Made by a program: the position numbers and the translations under genes. The notes beneath the pieces are model-generated. The model was not told the DNA's origin and did not search any database. It was given only the letters and a program-made list of their open reading frames with translations. A stretch of DNA of 64,000 nt from Alphaproteobacteria bacterium (GTDB lineage Bacteria; Pseudomonadota; Alphaproteobacteria; Micropepsales; Micropepsaceae): the NCBI GenBank assembly GCA_013389115.1, contig JACADY010000008.1, positions 1-64,000 on the forward strand. The letters run 5' to 3'. How positions within the stretch are numbered: the first letter of the stretch is position 1; each line of letters opens with the position of its first letter. Positions 10,876 through 18,455 of the stretch are shown here, piece after piece.

Positions 10876-11466
10876 ATGATCCGTAGTCTGATCGCAGGTG
10901 CGCTCGCGCTCCTCTATGTGGTGCTGTGGGTTTGGTGGGGTGGAGACGGAACGCCGCTCTCGCGTGAGGAGGGTGAGGCCTTCGTTGCAGAGCTGCACCG
11001 GATCCACGGGGACATGGGCGCGAACCCGGAATTCTATCCCAACCTCGCCGCATGGATCGCGCGCGATGATGGCGCCGAGTTCGTCATGGTCAACCTCGAA
11101 ACCTTCAAGGATGACGGCAACGCCGCAGCAGAGGCCGACAGGCGCTATGCGCGCGGCATCGTTCCGCTTCTCTTCGCCCATGGCTCGGCGCCCATCTTTA
11201 TCGGCTATCCCTCCGGGCTCCTGTTTGGCGAGAAGGCACGCAATGTCGATCGCGTCGCACTCGTGCGCTATCGCTCCTTGCGCGATTTCCTCAAGGTCGT
11301 GACCCATCCCGCGATGGAGGAATTGACGGTGTTCAAATGGGCTTCGCTCTCACGCACCGAGATCTTCCCGGTGCGGACATTTTGGGCGCTGAACGCTTTC
11401 CGGGCGCTCACTGGCGCGCTCTTCCTGGCACTCATCCTGATCGCGCTCTTCCTCCGCCGAAGCTGA
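10876..11466 (+). CDS. Hypothetical membrane-anchored protein
   Basis: 196 residues with a hydrophobic N-terminal segment (about 4-22), a soluble middle, and a C-terminal hydrophobic helix (about 172-192) ending in Arg residues, so both ends are probably membrane-anchored. The middle, with EFVMVNLETFKDD and VDRVALVRYRSLRDFLKVV, recalls the DUF1330-type ferredoxin-like fold, but this is a weak resemblance. It starts 15 bases after a GGGGGAAGAG ribosome-binding region. It stands alone between trkH and the VWA gene. No function can be assigned. Confidence 0.7.
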   Translation: MIRSLIAGALALLYVVLWVWWGGDGTPLSREEGEAFVAELHRIHGDMGANPEFYPNLAAWIARDDGAEFVMVNLETFKDDGNAAAEADRRYARGIVPLLFAHGSAPIFIGYPSGLLFGEKARNVDRVALVRYRSLRDFLKVVTHPAMEELTVFKWASLSRTEIFPVRTFWALNAFRALTGALFLALILIALFLRRS

Positions 11467-11484
11467 GGCGCAGGCCGAAGTAGC

Positions 11485-12660
11485 CTATCGCCCAAGCTCC
11501 CGCATTGCGCGGTCAAGGCCATCGAGGGTCAAGGGATACATCCGGTTCGCGATCAGCTGCTGAACGAGCTGGATCGAGGGCGTGTATTCCCAATGCTTCT
11601 CCGGCACGGGATTGAGCCAGATGATGTGCGGATAGATCTGGCTCACGCGGTCGATCCACACCGCGCCGGCCTCTTCGTTCCAGTGCTCGACCGAGCCGCC
11701 CGGATAGGTGATTTCATAAGGGCTCATCGTCGCATCGCCGACAAAGATGACCTTGTAGTCATTGCCGAATTTGTGCAGCACGTCCCACGTATTGGTCTTC
11801 TCGTTGTGCCGCCTGCGATTATCCTTCCAGACGGACTCATAAAGGCAATTGTGGAAGTAGAAGAACTCCATGTGCTTGAACTCGGTCTTCGCCGCCGAGA
11901 ACAGCTCCTCGCAAAGCTTGATATAGCTGTCCATGGAGCCGCCGATATCGAAGAAGATCAACACCTTCACGGTGTTGTGGCGCTCCGGTACGAGCTTGAT
12001 GTCGAGATAGCCCTTGTGCGCTGTGTTCTGGATCGTGCCGTCCAGATCAAGTTCGGTCTCCGCGCCCTGCCGTGCCCAGCGGCGTAAGCGGCGCAGCGCC
12101 ACCTTGATGTTGCGCGTGCCGAGTTCGACCTGGTCATCGAGATTCTTGTATTCGCGCTTGTCCCAGACCTTCACCGCCTTGCCGTGCCGGCCTTCCTTCT
12201 GCCCGATGCGAACGCCTTCGGGATTATAGCCATAGGCGCCGAACGGCGAAGTGCCGGCCGTGCCGATCATGCGGTTGCCGCCTTCGTGGCGCTTTTTCTG
12301 CTCGTCGAGGCGCTTTTGCAGTTCCTCCATGAGTTTTTCAAAGCCACCCAGGCTCTCGACCATCTTCTTTTCCTCGTCGGAGAGGAATTTCTCGGACAGC
12401 GCCTTCAGCCATTCATCCGGGATTTGCGCGACGAGCGACGGGTCGAGCCCTTCAAGCCCCTTGAACACATGCCCGAACACCCGGTCGAACTTGTCGAGGT
12501 TCTTCTCGTCCTTCACCAGGATCGCGCGTGAGAGGTAATAAAACTCCTCGATGCGCATATCGATGACGTTCTTGTCCATCGCCTCCATGAGCGCGAGATA
12601 TTCCTTCAAGGTGACGGGCACCTTGGCGGCACGAAGCTCGTCGAAGAAATTGAAGAACAT
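11485..12660 (-). CDS. CoxE-like VWA domain protein (COG3825 type)
   Basis: A 391-residue protein with a helical N-terminal region starting FFNFFDELRAAKVPVTL and a C-terminal von Willebrand A fold. The metal-ion-dependent adhesion site is D238-I-G-G-S242, a variant of D-x-S-x-S in which the first Ser is Gly. Proteins of this type pair with MoxR ATPases, where the two act as a chaperone module for inserting metals or cofactors or remodelling target complexes. The MoxR gene is upstream on the same strand, with one secreted-protein gene between. The target of this module is unknown. Confidence 0.88.
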   Translation of the reverse strand: MFFNFFDELRAAKVPVTLKEYLALMEAMDKNVIDMRIEEFYYLSRAILVKDEKNLDKFDRVFGHVFKGLEGLDPSLVAQIPDEWLKALSEKFLSDEEKKMVESLGGFEKLMEELQKRLDEQKKRHEGGNRMIGTAGTSPFGAYGYNPEGVRIGQKEGRHGKAVKVWDKREYKNLDDQVELGTRNIKVALRRLRRWARQGAETELDLDGTIQNTAHKGYLDIKLVPERHNTVKVLIFFDIGGSMDSYIKLCEELFSAAKTEFKHMEFFYFHNCLYESVWKDNRRRHNEKTNTWDVLHKFGNDYKVIFVGDATMSPYEITYPGGSVEHWNEEAGAVWIDRVSQIYPHIIWLNPVPEKHWEYTPSIQLVQQLIANRMYPLTLDGLDRAMRELGR

Positions 12661-12672
12661 GGGGAAGCTCCC

Positions 12673-13323
12673 TCAGCTCTGCGGCGCGGCCTTGACCGTC
12701 CGGACGGCGATGTCGAACAGCTCTTGCGCCAGCTTCTCGCCGCGCGCTTGTTCAGGCGTGATATAGCTCGCATGCACCTTGATCGCCCAGCCATCGACGA
12801 CGCCGAGCCAGACACCTGAATAGAAGTACCGCCCCTGAAACGTGGTCTGATAGGCGGCAGTAAGCGGCGTCACCGCAAGCCCAAGACTGTCATCCGTGAC
12901 GGCGATGGCTTGCGGCGAAGGGGCGGGCTTTGGATCGGGCAGTTCCTCGCGCAAGGAAAGCTGCACGAGCGGGAAGAGATCATCTTGCGTCATGCCCGCC
13001 GGCATTTTGGTCGCAAAGACGGTAAAGCGGCCGAGCTGTTGGAAGACATACTCGCAGTAAAAGTCCTGGCCCTCCTTGGGGTCGAGCACCTTGATGACGA
13101 CGCGCTCGCTGTCCGACAGGTTTTGACGGCAGGCAAGGCCTGAAGGCTTGTGCACCAGATCGCCGTGATTGCCGATGTCGAACCAGGTCCAGCCGCCCTC
13201 GGTCTTGGAAAGGACGGTGCGGGCAAAACCCGCTTCGATCTCGGCTTGGCTTTCGGCGGCGCGCGAGGGCACCGCCAAGGCCAGAAGCGCCGCAAGCGCG
13301 ATCGCGCCTTTTGTCATATGCAT
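12673..13323 (-). CDS. Hypothetical secreted protein between MoxR and VWA genes
   Basis: 215 residues. The start at 13323 is chosen for an AAAGGGGG ribosome-binding site and because it opens a standard signal peptide (GAIALAALLALAVPSRAA, cleavage near residue 24). The mature part has two Cys (CRQNL and FYCEY) and no domain I recognise. Sitting between a MoxR ATPase and its VWA partner with gaps of only 12 and 28 bases, it is probably co-transcribed, yet it would be periplasmic while they are cytoplasmic. The longer frame to 13374 overlaps moxR and lacks a reason to be preferred. Confidence 0.75.
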   Translation of the reverse strand: MHMTKGAIALAALLALAVPSRAAESQAEIEAGFARTVLSKTEGGWTWFDIGNHGDLVHKPSGLACRQNLSDSERVVIKVLDPKEGQDFYCEYVFQQLGRFTVFATKMPAGMTQDDLFPLVQLSLREELPDPKPAPSPQAIAVTDDSLGLAVTPLTAAYQTTFQGRYFYSGVWLGVVDGWAIKVHASYITPEQARGEKLAQELFDIAVRTVKAAPQS

Positions 13324-13351
13324 GGGACAACCCCCTTTCGGGTCGGATGGA

Positions 13352-14197
13352 TCAGGTCCGCTCGCGCCGCGCAAGGAAGGCGAGGCGCTCGAACAGATGG
13401 ACGTCCTGCTCGTTCTTGAGCAGCGCCCCGTGCAGCGGCGGGATCAGCTTGCCCGGATCGCGCTCGCGCAGTGTTTCAGGCGAGATGTCTTCCACCATCA
13501 GGAGCTTCAGCCAGTCGAGCAGCTCCGATGTCGAAGGCTTTTTCTTGAGGCCCGGGGTGTCGCGCAGCTGATAGAAGATCGACAGCGCCTCCGAGACGAG
13601 CTTCGGCTTGATGTTGGGATAGTGCACATCGATGATCTGCTGCATCGTCTCCCGTTCCGGGAACTTGATGTAATGGAAGAAGCACCGGCGCAAGAATGCG
13701 TCCGGCAGTTCCTTTTCGTTGTTCGATGTGATCATGACCGCGGGGCGGATTTTCGCCTTGATCGTCTCGCCGGTCTCATAGACGAAGAATTCCATGCGGT
13801 CGAGTTCGAGCAAGAGATCGTTCGGGAACTCGATATCGGCCTTGTCGATTTCATCGAGCAGCAGGATGGGGCGCGCATCGCTTGTGAACGCCTCCCACAG
13901 TTTGCCCTTCTTGATATAGTTGCGGACATCCTTGACCCGTTCATCGCCGAGCTGGCTGTCGCGCAGGCGCGTTACCGCGTCATATTCGTAAAGGCCCTGC
14001 TGAGCCTTCGTCGTTGACTTGATGTGCCAGGTGATGAGCGGCGCGTTGAGCGCCTTGGCGACCTCGAAGGCAAGCTGGGTCTTTCCCGTGCCGGGCTCGC
14101 CTTTGATCAGCAGGGGCCGCTCGAGCGCGATCGAGGCATTCACCGCGACCCTTAAGTCATCGGTGGCAACATATTTGTCGGTCCCTTCAAAGCGCAT
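13352..14197 (-). CDS. MoxR-family AAA+ ATPase
   Basis: A 281-residue AAA+ chaperone. Walker A GEPGTGKT is at residues 33-40, Walker B ILLLDEIDKAD near 107, and sensor 1 MITSNNEKELPDAFLRR near 160. The start at 14197 has a GACGAGG ribosome-binding site and gives the conserved N-terminus MRFEGTDKYVATDDL; the frame runs on to 14398 without support. It heads a leftward cluster with the secreted protein and CoxE-like VWA protein. MoxR-VWA pairs are known to act together on protein-complex maturation; the client here is not visible. Confidence 0.92.
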   Translation of the reverse strand: MRFEGTDKYVATDDLRVAVNASIALERPLLIKGEPGTGKTQLAFEVAKALNAPLITWHIKSTTKAQQGLYEYDAVTRLRDSQLGDERVKDVRNYIKKGKLWEAFTSDARPILLLDEIDKADIEFPNDLLLELDRMEFFVYETGETIKAKIRPAVMITSNNEKELPDAFLRRCFFHYIKFPERETMQQIIDVHYPNIKPKLVSEALSIFYQLRDTPGLKKKPSTSELLDWLKLLMVEDISPETLRERDPGKLIPPLHGALLKNEQDVHLFERLAFLARRERT

Positions 14198-14274
14198 CGG
14201 AATCCTCGTCTGACAATTGGTCATGGCTGTTTGGCTGAACCGTAGGGCGGGCAGGGGCGGCTGGCAAGGCGAGG

Positions 14275-14625
14275 CTAAAGCCCAAGCGCCGCACGCGCTT
14301 TTTTGGTCAGGCCTGCCGCCATAAGGCCGTGCGAGCGGGCGAGATAGGCCTGAAGTTCCCCGAGGGGAAGCGCGTCCGGCGATTCCAACCGCACCCATTT
14401 CGCACGTGCGAGATAAGGTGCCGGCGTGATGCCGGGGAGCGCGGTCAGGATCTCAAAACTCTCTTCGCCCGCTTTGAAGGAGAGGCCGCGCGGCTTGCCG
14501 TTCATGACGCCGATCACCGCGAACATCTTGCCGCCCACTTTGAACACCCGGTCCTCGCCCCATTGCACGGTGAGAGACGCTCCCGGCAGTTGCAGGAGAA
14601 AGCCCTCGAGTAGTGGATAGGTCAC
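14275..14625 (-). CDS. MmcQ/YjbR family protein
   Basis: A 116-residue protein of the YjbR (CyaY-like fold) family, annotated as DNA-binding in some members. The core features VFKVGGKMFAVIG, SFKAG, LPGITPAPYLARAKWVRL and SHGLMAAGLTKKAR are typical. The GTG at 14625, with AGGGGGACC upstream, starts at the conserved region; an upstream ATG at 14766 would add an unrelated Cys-rich extension that overlaps the promoter of the divergent ATP-grasp gene. The biological role of the family is poorly defined. Confidence 0.82.
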   Translation of the reverse strand: MTYPLLEGFLLQLPGASLTVQWGEDRVFKVGGKMFAVIGVMNGKPRGLSFKAGEESFEILTALPGITPAPYLARAKWVRLESPDALPLGELQAYLARSHGLMAAGLTKKARAALGL

Positions 14626-14773
14626 AATGCTGGTCCCCCTTGCCGGCCGCTTGCACAAATTCCTGCTCAAGTTTTGACCAAACAGCGCCTCCTTCAGGCA
14701 AGCATGCGTTCGTTGCTCGCATATGCGGCATTGCACCTTGACTTCATTCGCCTTTCGCGAATCCACTTAAAGC

Positions 14774-16276
14774 ATGCATCAGGAGATAAGTGCTGCAAAG
14801 CGGACAGGCGATACCCCCCCGGCGATCAGGCCGGGCGAAGGCGCGCCCTTCCGCGACTACGCGCTTGGCGCACCCTATGACGAAATGTTCGACGAGAGCG
14901 GCGGAGTCCGGGCGCCCTATCGCGAGCTCTATACCCGTCTCATCGCTCTCCCCTTGGAGGAGCTCTATCGCCGCCAGATGGCTTGCGAGCAATCCTTCCT
15001 GCATCAGGGCATCACGTTCACCGTCTACGGCGATGACCGGGCGACGGAGCGGATCATTCCAACGGATCTGTTGCCGCGCATCATCACGGCGAAGGAATGG
15101 GCGCATATCGAGCGCGGCCTGAAACAGCGGATCCTCGCGCTCAACCTGTTCCTGAAGGACATCTATCACGACGCGCTCATAATCAGGGACGGGGTGGTGC
15201 CGCGCGATCTCGTCTATGGCGCGCCCAACTTCCGGCGCGAAATGCGCGGCGTCTCGGTTCCGCGTGATGCCTATGTCTCTGTCTGCGGCAGCGACATTAT
15301 CCGGCGCGAGGATGGCGCCTTTGTCGTTCTGGAAGACAATCTGCGCGTTCCCTCGGGCGTCTCTTACATGCTCGCCAACCGCGAGGTCGTGCGCCGCGCC
15401 TTCCCCTCGATGTTCCAGGCAACGCATGTAAGGCCGATCGAGCAATATCCCCAGGAATTGCTAGCGACGCTTCGCGCGCTCGCGCCGCCCCATCGCGAGA
15501 ACCCGCGCATCGTCCTCTTGACGCCTGGCAGTTTCAATTCCGCCTACTACGAGCACACGTTTCTTGCCCGCGCGATGGGGATCGAGCTGGTTGAGGGCCG
15601 CGACCTTCTGGTGCACGACAATTTCGTCTATATGCGCACGACCTCGGGCCTGTCGCGCGTCGATGTCATCTATAGGCGCATCGATGATGACTTCATCGAT
15701 CCACTGATTTTCCGAAGCGACTCGATCCTGGGCGTTCCCGGCGTGTTCAATGTTTATCGCGCGGGGAACGTCGTCATCGCCAATGCGCTCGGCAATGGCG
15801 TGGCCGATGACAAGGCCGTCTATGCCTATGTGCCGCGGATCATCAAGTACTACCTGGATGAGGACGCGATCCTGCCCAACGTGGAGACCTTCTTGTGCCG
15901 CGAGCCGCGCATGCTGTCCCACGTGATTGGCAATCTCGACACGCTTGTCGTGAAGGCCGTGGGAGAAAGCGGCGGCTATGGCATGTTGGTCGGCCCCCAT
16001 GCGACGCAAAAGGAGCGCGTCGCGTTCCGTGACCGCGTGCTCGCCAAGCCGAAGAACTATATCGCGCAGCCCACCATCTCGCTCTCGACCGCGCCATGCT
16101 TCGTTGGCACCGGCGTCGAAGCGCGGCACGTGGATCTGCGGCCATTTATTCTGCACGCGACCGAGACCCGGCTGGTGCCTGGCGCTCTCACGCGCGTTGC
16201 GTTGAGGCGGGGGAGCCTCGTTGTGAATTCGAGCCAAGGCGGCGGCTCGAAAGACACCTGGGTACAGGTGATATAA
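14774..16276 (+). CDS. Circularly permuted ATP-grasp protein (COG2308)
   Basis: A 500-residue member of the circularly permuted type 2 ATP-grasp family, predicted amide/peptide ligases. Family landmarks are [19 protein letters not shown] near residue 55, [33 protein letters not shown] (ATP-grasp metal/nucleotide segment), [17 protein letters not shown] near 400, and [20 protein letters not shown] near 460. It is the first gene of a rightward operon with a small secreted protein, an alpha-E protein and a transglutaminase-like protease. Comparative work has linked this trio to a predicted peptide modification or synthesis pathway; the product is unknown. Confidence 0.93.
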   Translation: MHQEISAAKRTGDTPPAIRPGEGAPFRDYALGAPYDEMFDESGGVRAPYRELYTRLIALPLEELYRRQMACEQSFLHQGITFTVYGDDRATERIIPTDLLPRIITAKEWAHIERGLKQRILALNLFLKDIYHDALIIRDGVVPRDLVYGAPNFRREMRGVSVPRDAYVSVCGSDIIRREDGAFVVLEDNLRVPSGVSYMLANREVVRRAFPSMFQATHVRPIEQYPQELLATLRALAPPHRENPRIVLLTPGSFNSAYYEHTFLARAMGIELVEGRDLLVHDNFVYMRTTSGLSRVDVIYRRIDDDFIDPLIFRSDSILGVPGVFNVYRAGNVVIANALGNGVADDKAVYAYVPRIIKYYLDEDAILPNVETFLCREPRMLSHVIGNLDTLVVKAVGESGGYGMLVGPHATQKERVAFRDRVLAKPKNYIAQPTISLSTAPCFVGTGVEARHVDLRPFILHATETRLVPGALTRVALRRGSLVVNSSQGGGSKDTWVQVI

Positions 16277-16290
16277 AGGGGGAAGCGTCA

Positions 16291-16506
16291 ATGTCGGAAA
16301 TCGTCAAGCCATACGTGCTCATTTTCTTTGTCTGGGTTGCGCCGTTGAACGCCGACGGAGGGCTGCTCGCGCGGCCCGCCGATGTCTCGGTCACATCCGA
16401 ACGCTTTGCCTCGCAGGCAATATGTGAGGAGGCGGCCAAGGCGGCCATTGCCGCGCTTCCCGCCAAATCCTTCCAGACCCGCTATGCCTGCGTGCCAGCC
16501 GAGTAG
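16291..16506 (+). CDS. Small secreted hypothetical protein in ATP-grasp operon
   Basis: 71 residues beginning at an ATG with an AAAGGGGGA ribosome-binding site seven bases upstream, 14 bases after the ATP-grasp stop and six before the alpha-E start. Residues 8-20 (YVLIFFVWVAPLN) form a hydrophobic signal-like segment. The mature part carries two Cys (C46 and C67) that could form a disulfide. Tight packing inside the operon suggests a function in the same pathway, possibly as substrate or periplasmic accessory; this is inference, as I recognise no family. Confidence 0.7.
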   Translation: MSEIVKPYVLIFFVWVAPLNADGGLLARPADVSVTSERFASQAICEEAAKAAIAALPAKSFQTRYACVPAE

Positions 16507-16512
16507 TCAGCA

Positions 16513-17472
16513 ATGCTAAGCCGCGTCGCCGACAGCCTCTATTGGATGAGCCGGTACATGGAGCGGGCGGAACACGCGTTGCGCCTGCTCTCCGTCCGGC
16601 TGGACACGATGGTGGAGGACAGCGAGGAAGCGGCTCAGCAATCCTGGCTTCGTCTGGTCGCTGCGCTCGGCGCCCGCACGGCAGCAACGCCCGTGCTGGC
16701 ATCCGATGCGACGCGCTTCATCGCATTTGATCGCTTCAACCGGTCCTCGGTGCTCTCATCCATCAGTTCGGCACGCGACAATGCGCGGGCCGTGCGCGAG
16801 CAGATCAGCTCCGAGATGTGGGAGCACCTGAACCGCCTCTATCTCAATCTCATGGCGACAAGTTATGAGGCGGTCTGGGCGGGTCAGGCCTCTTCCTATT
16901 TCCGCTCCCTGATCGACGGCCTGTTCATGTTCCAGGGCATCACCCATTCGACCATGCGCCATGGCGAAGGCTGGCACTTCATTGAGCTTGGCCGCTACAT
17001 CGAGCGCGCGCAGCTCATGAGCCGGCTTCTCGATGTCCATTTCGGCGAAATGCCGGTCGATGCGCCCGAGGGCCTGCAAAAGCCACGCTATTTCGACTGG
17101 ATCAGCCTCCTGAAGCAATGCACGGCGTTCGAGGCTTACTGCAAGGTCTACACGGCCCGCATCGAGCCGAACAGGATCGCGGACTTTCTCGTCTTCGACC
17201 CGGAGTTTCCTCACGCGCTGCGCTTTGGCGTCAACCGGATCCATGGCGTGATCGAGCAGATCGGCACGGGCGCGCCGCCGGAACGCCGGGCCGCCTGTTT
17301 GCGCCTGTCGGGGCGTCTCAAGGCCAATCTCGAATATGGACAGATCGAGGAGCTCTTGAACGGCGGCTTCGACGCGTTCCTCGCCGATCTCCAGCATCAA
17401 TGCGGTCACATCCACCTTGCCGTTCACAACGCCTACATCGCCTACGGCGTCGATGGCGCACTTCAAGTTTGA
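16513..17472 (+). CDS. Alpha-E domain protein (COG2307 / DUF403)
   Basis: A 319-residue all-helical protein of the alpha-E family, which almost always accompanies the circularly permuted ATP-grasp. The N-terminus LSRVADSLYWMSRYMERAEH is the family signature and contains conserved Glu and Arg; GWHFIELGRYIERAQ near residue 155 is the internal counterpart. Fold and gene context suggest a role in the same amide-ligase pathway, but no reaction is proven. It starts six bases after the small protein gene and ends five bases before the transglutaminase start, so translation is likely coupled. Confidence 0.93.
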   Translation: MLSRVADSLYWMSRYMERAEHALRLLSVRLDTMVEDSEEAAQQSWLRLVAALGARTAATPVLASDATRFIAFDRFNRSSVLSSISSARDNARAVREQISSEMWEHLNRLYLNLMATSYEAVWAGQASSYFRSLIDGLFMFQGITHSTMRHGEGWHFIELGRYIERAQLMSRLLDVHFGEMPVDAPEGLQKPRYFDWISLLKQCTAFEAYCKVYTARIEPNRIADFLVFDPEFPHALRFGVNRIHGVIEQIGTGAPPERRAACLRLSGRLKANLEYGQIEELLNGGFDAFLADLQHQCGHIHLAVHNAYIAYGVDGALQV

Positions 17473-17477
17473 GGACC

Positions 17478-18446
17478 ATGTACTACGCGATCCGTCATCT
17501 CACGCGCTTCCGTTACCCTGAGCCCATACGCGAAAGTCTGATGGAGCTCTTCATGCAGCCGCGCTCCGAAGGGGGGCAGCGGCTGAACGCCTTTGCGGTG
17601 TCCACGCAGCCGCGCGCCCAGCTCTTCACCTATGAGGACCATCTGGGCAATACAGTGCATCACTTCAATGTCCTTAAAGATCACGCCGAGCTGCAAATCG
17701 AGATGCACGCCTCGGTGGAGATGGCTGAAATTGCGACGCTTCCAGAAGCGCTGTCGTCCGACGCCTGGGATCTGTTGCGCCCTGAAATGTTGAATGCGGA
17801 AGAATACGACATGCTCCACACGCAGGGCCTCGCGGTTCCCTGCGAGGGCATATCCGCATTCTTGAGTGAGCACGCGATCACGCGCGACTCTGACCCCCTG
17901 ACCACTTTGCGGGCACTGGCATGGGCGGTCCATGACGGCTTTGCCTATGACACCGATGCCACCGATGTCGATACGCCGCTGGAGGAAGTCCTCAAGATCA
18001 AGCGCGGTGTCTGCCAGGATTTCAGCCACGTGATGATTGCCGGAGCGCGCGCGCTTGGCATTCCGGCCCGTTATGTCTCGGGCTATCTCTATCATCGCAA
18101 TGAAATCGACGACCGGCCCGCGCCGGACGCGACCCATTCCTGGGTTGAGGCCTTCATGCCGGGCCTCGGCTGGATTGGCATCGATCCGACGAACAAGACC
18201 CTTGCCGGGCACCGCCACATTCGTGTCGGCGTCGGCCGCGACTATGCGGATGTGCCCCCGACCCGCGGGACCTTCAAGGGCCGCCACTACAGCGAGCTTG
18301 CCTATGCCGTCAGTGTACAACCCGCCGAGGCGCCGATACGCCCCGCTGCGATGCTGAAAGTGGCGCGAAAAATGGACCACGCGCCCGTCAGCGCCGATGA
18401 GCGCGGGGAGGCCTTCTACCAGCAGCAACAGCAGCAACAGCAATGA
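17478..18446 (+). CDS. Transglutaminase-like cysteine peptidase family protein (COG1305) with polyGln tail
   Basis: 322 residues. An N-terminal beta domain (YYAIRHLTRFRYPEPIRESL) is followed by the transglutaminase-like core with the catalytic triad: Cys in KRGVCQDFSHV (about residue 180), His in DATHSWVEAF (about 220) and Asp in WIGIDPTN (about 236). Such proteins are predicted amidases, proteases or amide transferases. It closes the ATP-grasp/alpha-E operon. The ATG at 17478 is used, since the open frame further upstream overlaps the alpha-E gene in another frame. The C-terminus ends in eight consecutive Gln coded by mixed CAG/CAA, an unusual tail for this family as far as I know. Confidence 0.92.
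   Translation: MYYAIRHLTRFRYPEPIRESLMELFMQPRSEGGQRLNAFAVSTQPRAQLFTYEDHLGNTVHHFNVLKDHAELQIEMHASVEMAEIATLPEALSSDAWDLLRPEMLNAEEYDMLHTQGLAVPCEGISAFLSEHAITRDSDPLTTLRALAWAVHDGFAYDTDATDVDTPLEEVLKIKRGVCQDFSHVMIAGARALGIPARYVSGYLYHRNEIDDRPAPDATHSWVEAFMPGLGWIGIDPTNKTLAGHRHIRVGVGRDYADVPPTRGTFKGRHYSELAYAVSVQPAEAPIRPAAMLKVARKMDHAPVSADERGEAFYQQQQQQQQ
18420..18443 (+). repeat. CAG/CAA trinucleotide run encoding eight Gln
   Basis: Eight Gln codons, in a CAG CAG CAA pattern, form the last codons before the stop of the transglutaminase-like gene. This is a simple-sequence tract that could vary in length by slippage. Confidence 0.9.
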
Positions 18447-18455
18447 AGGCGGGCT

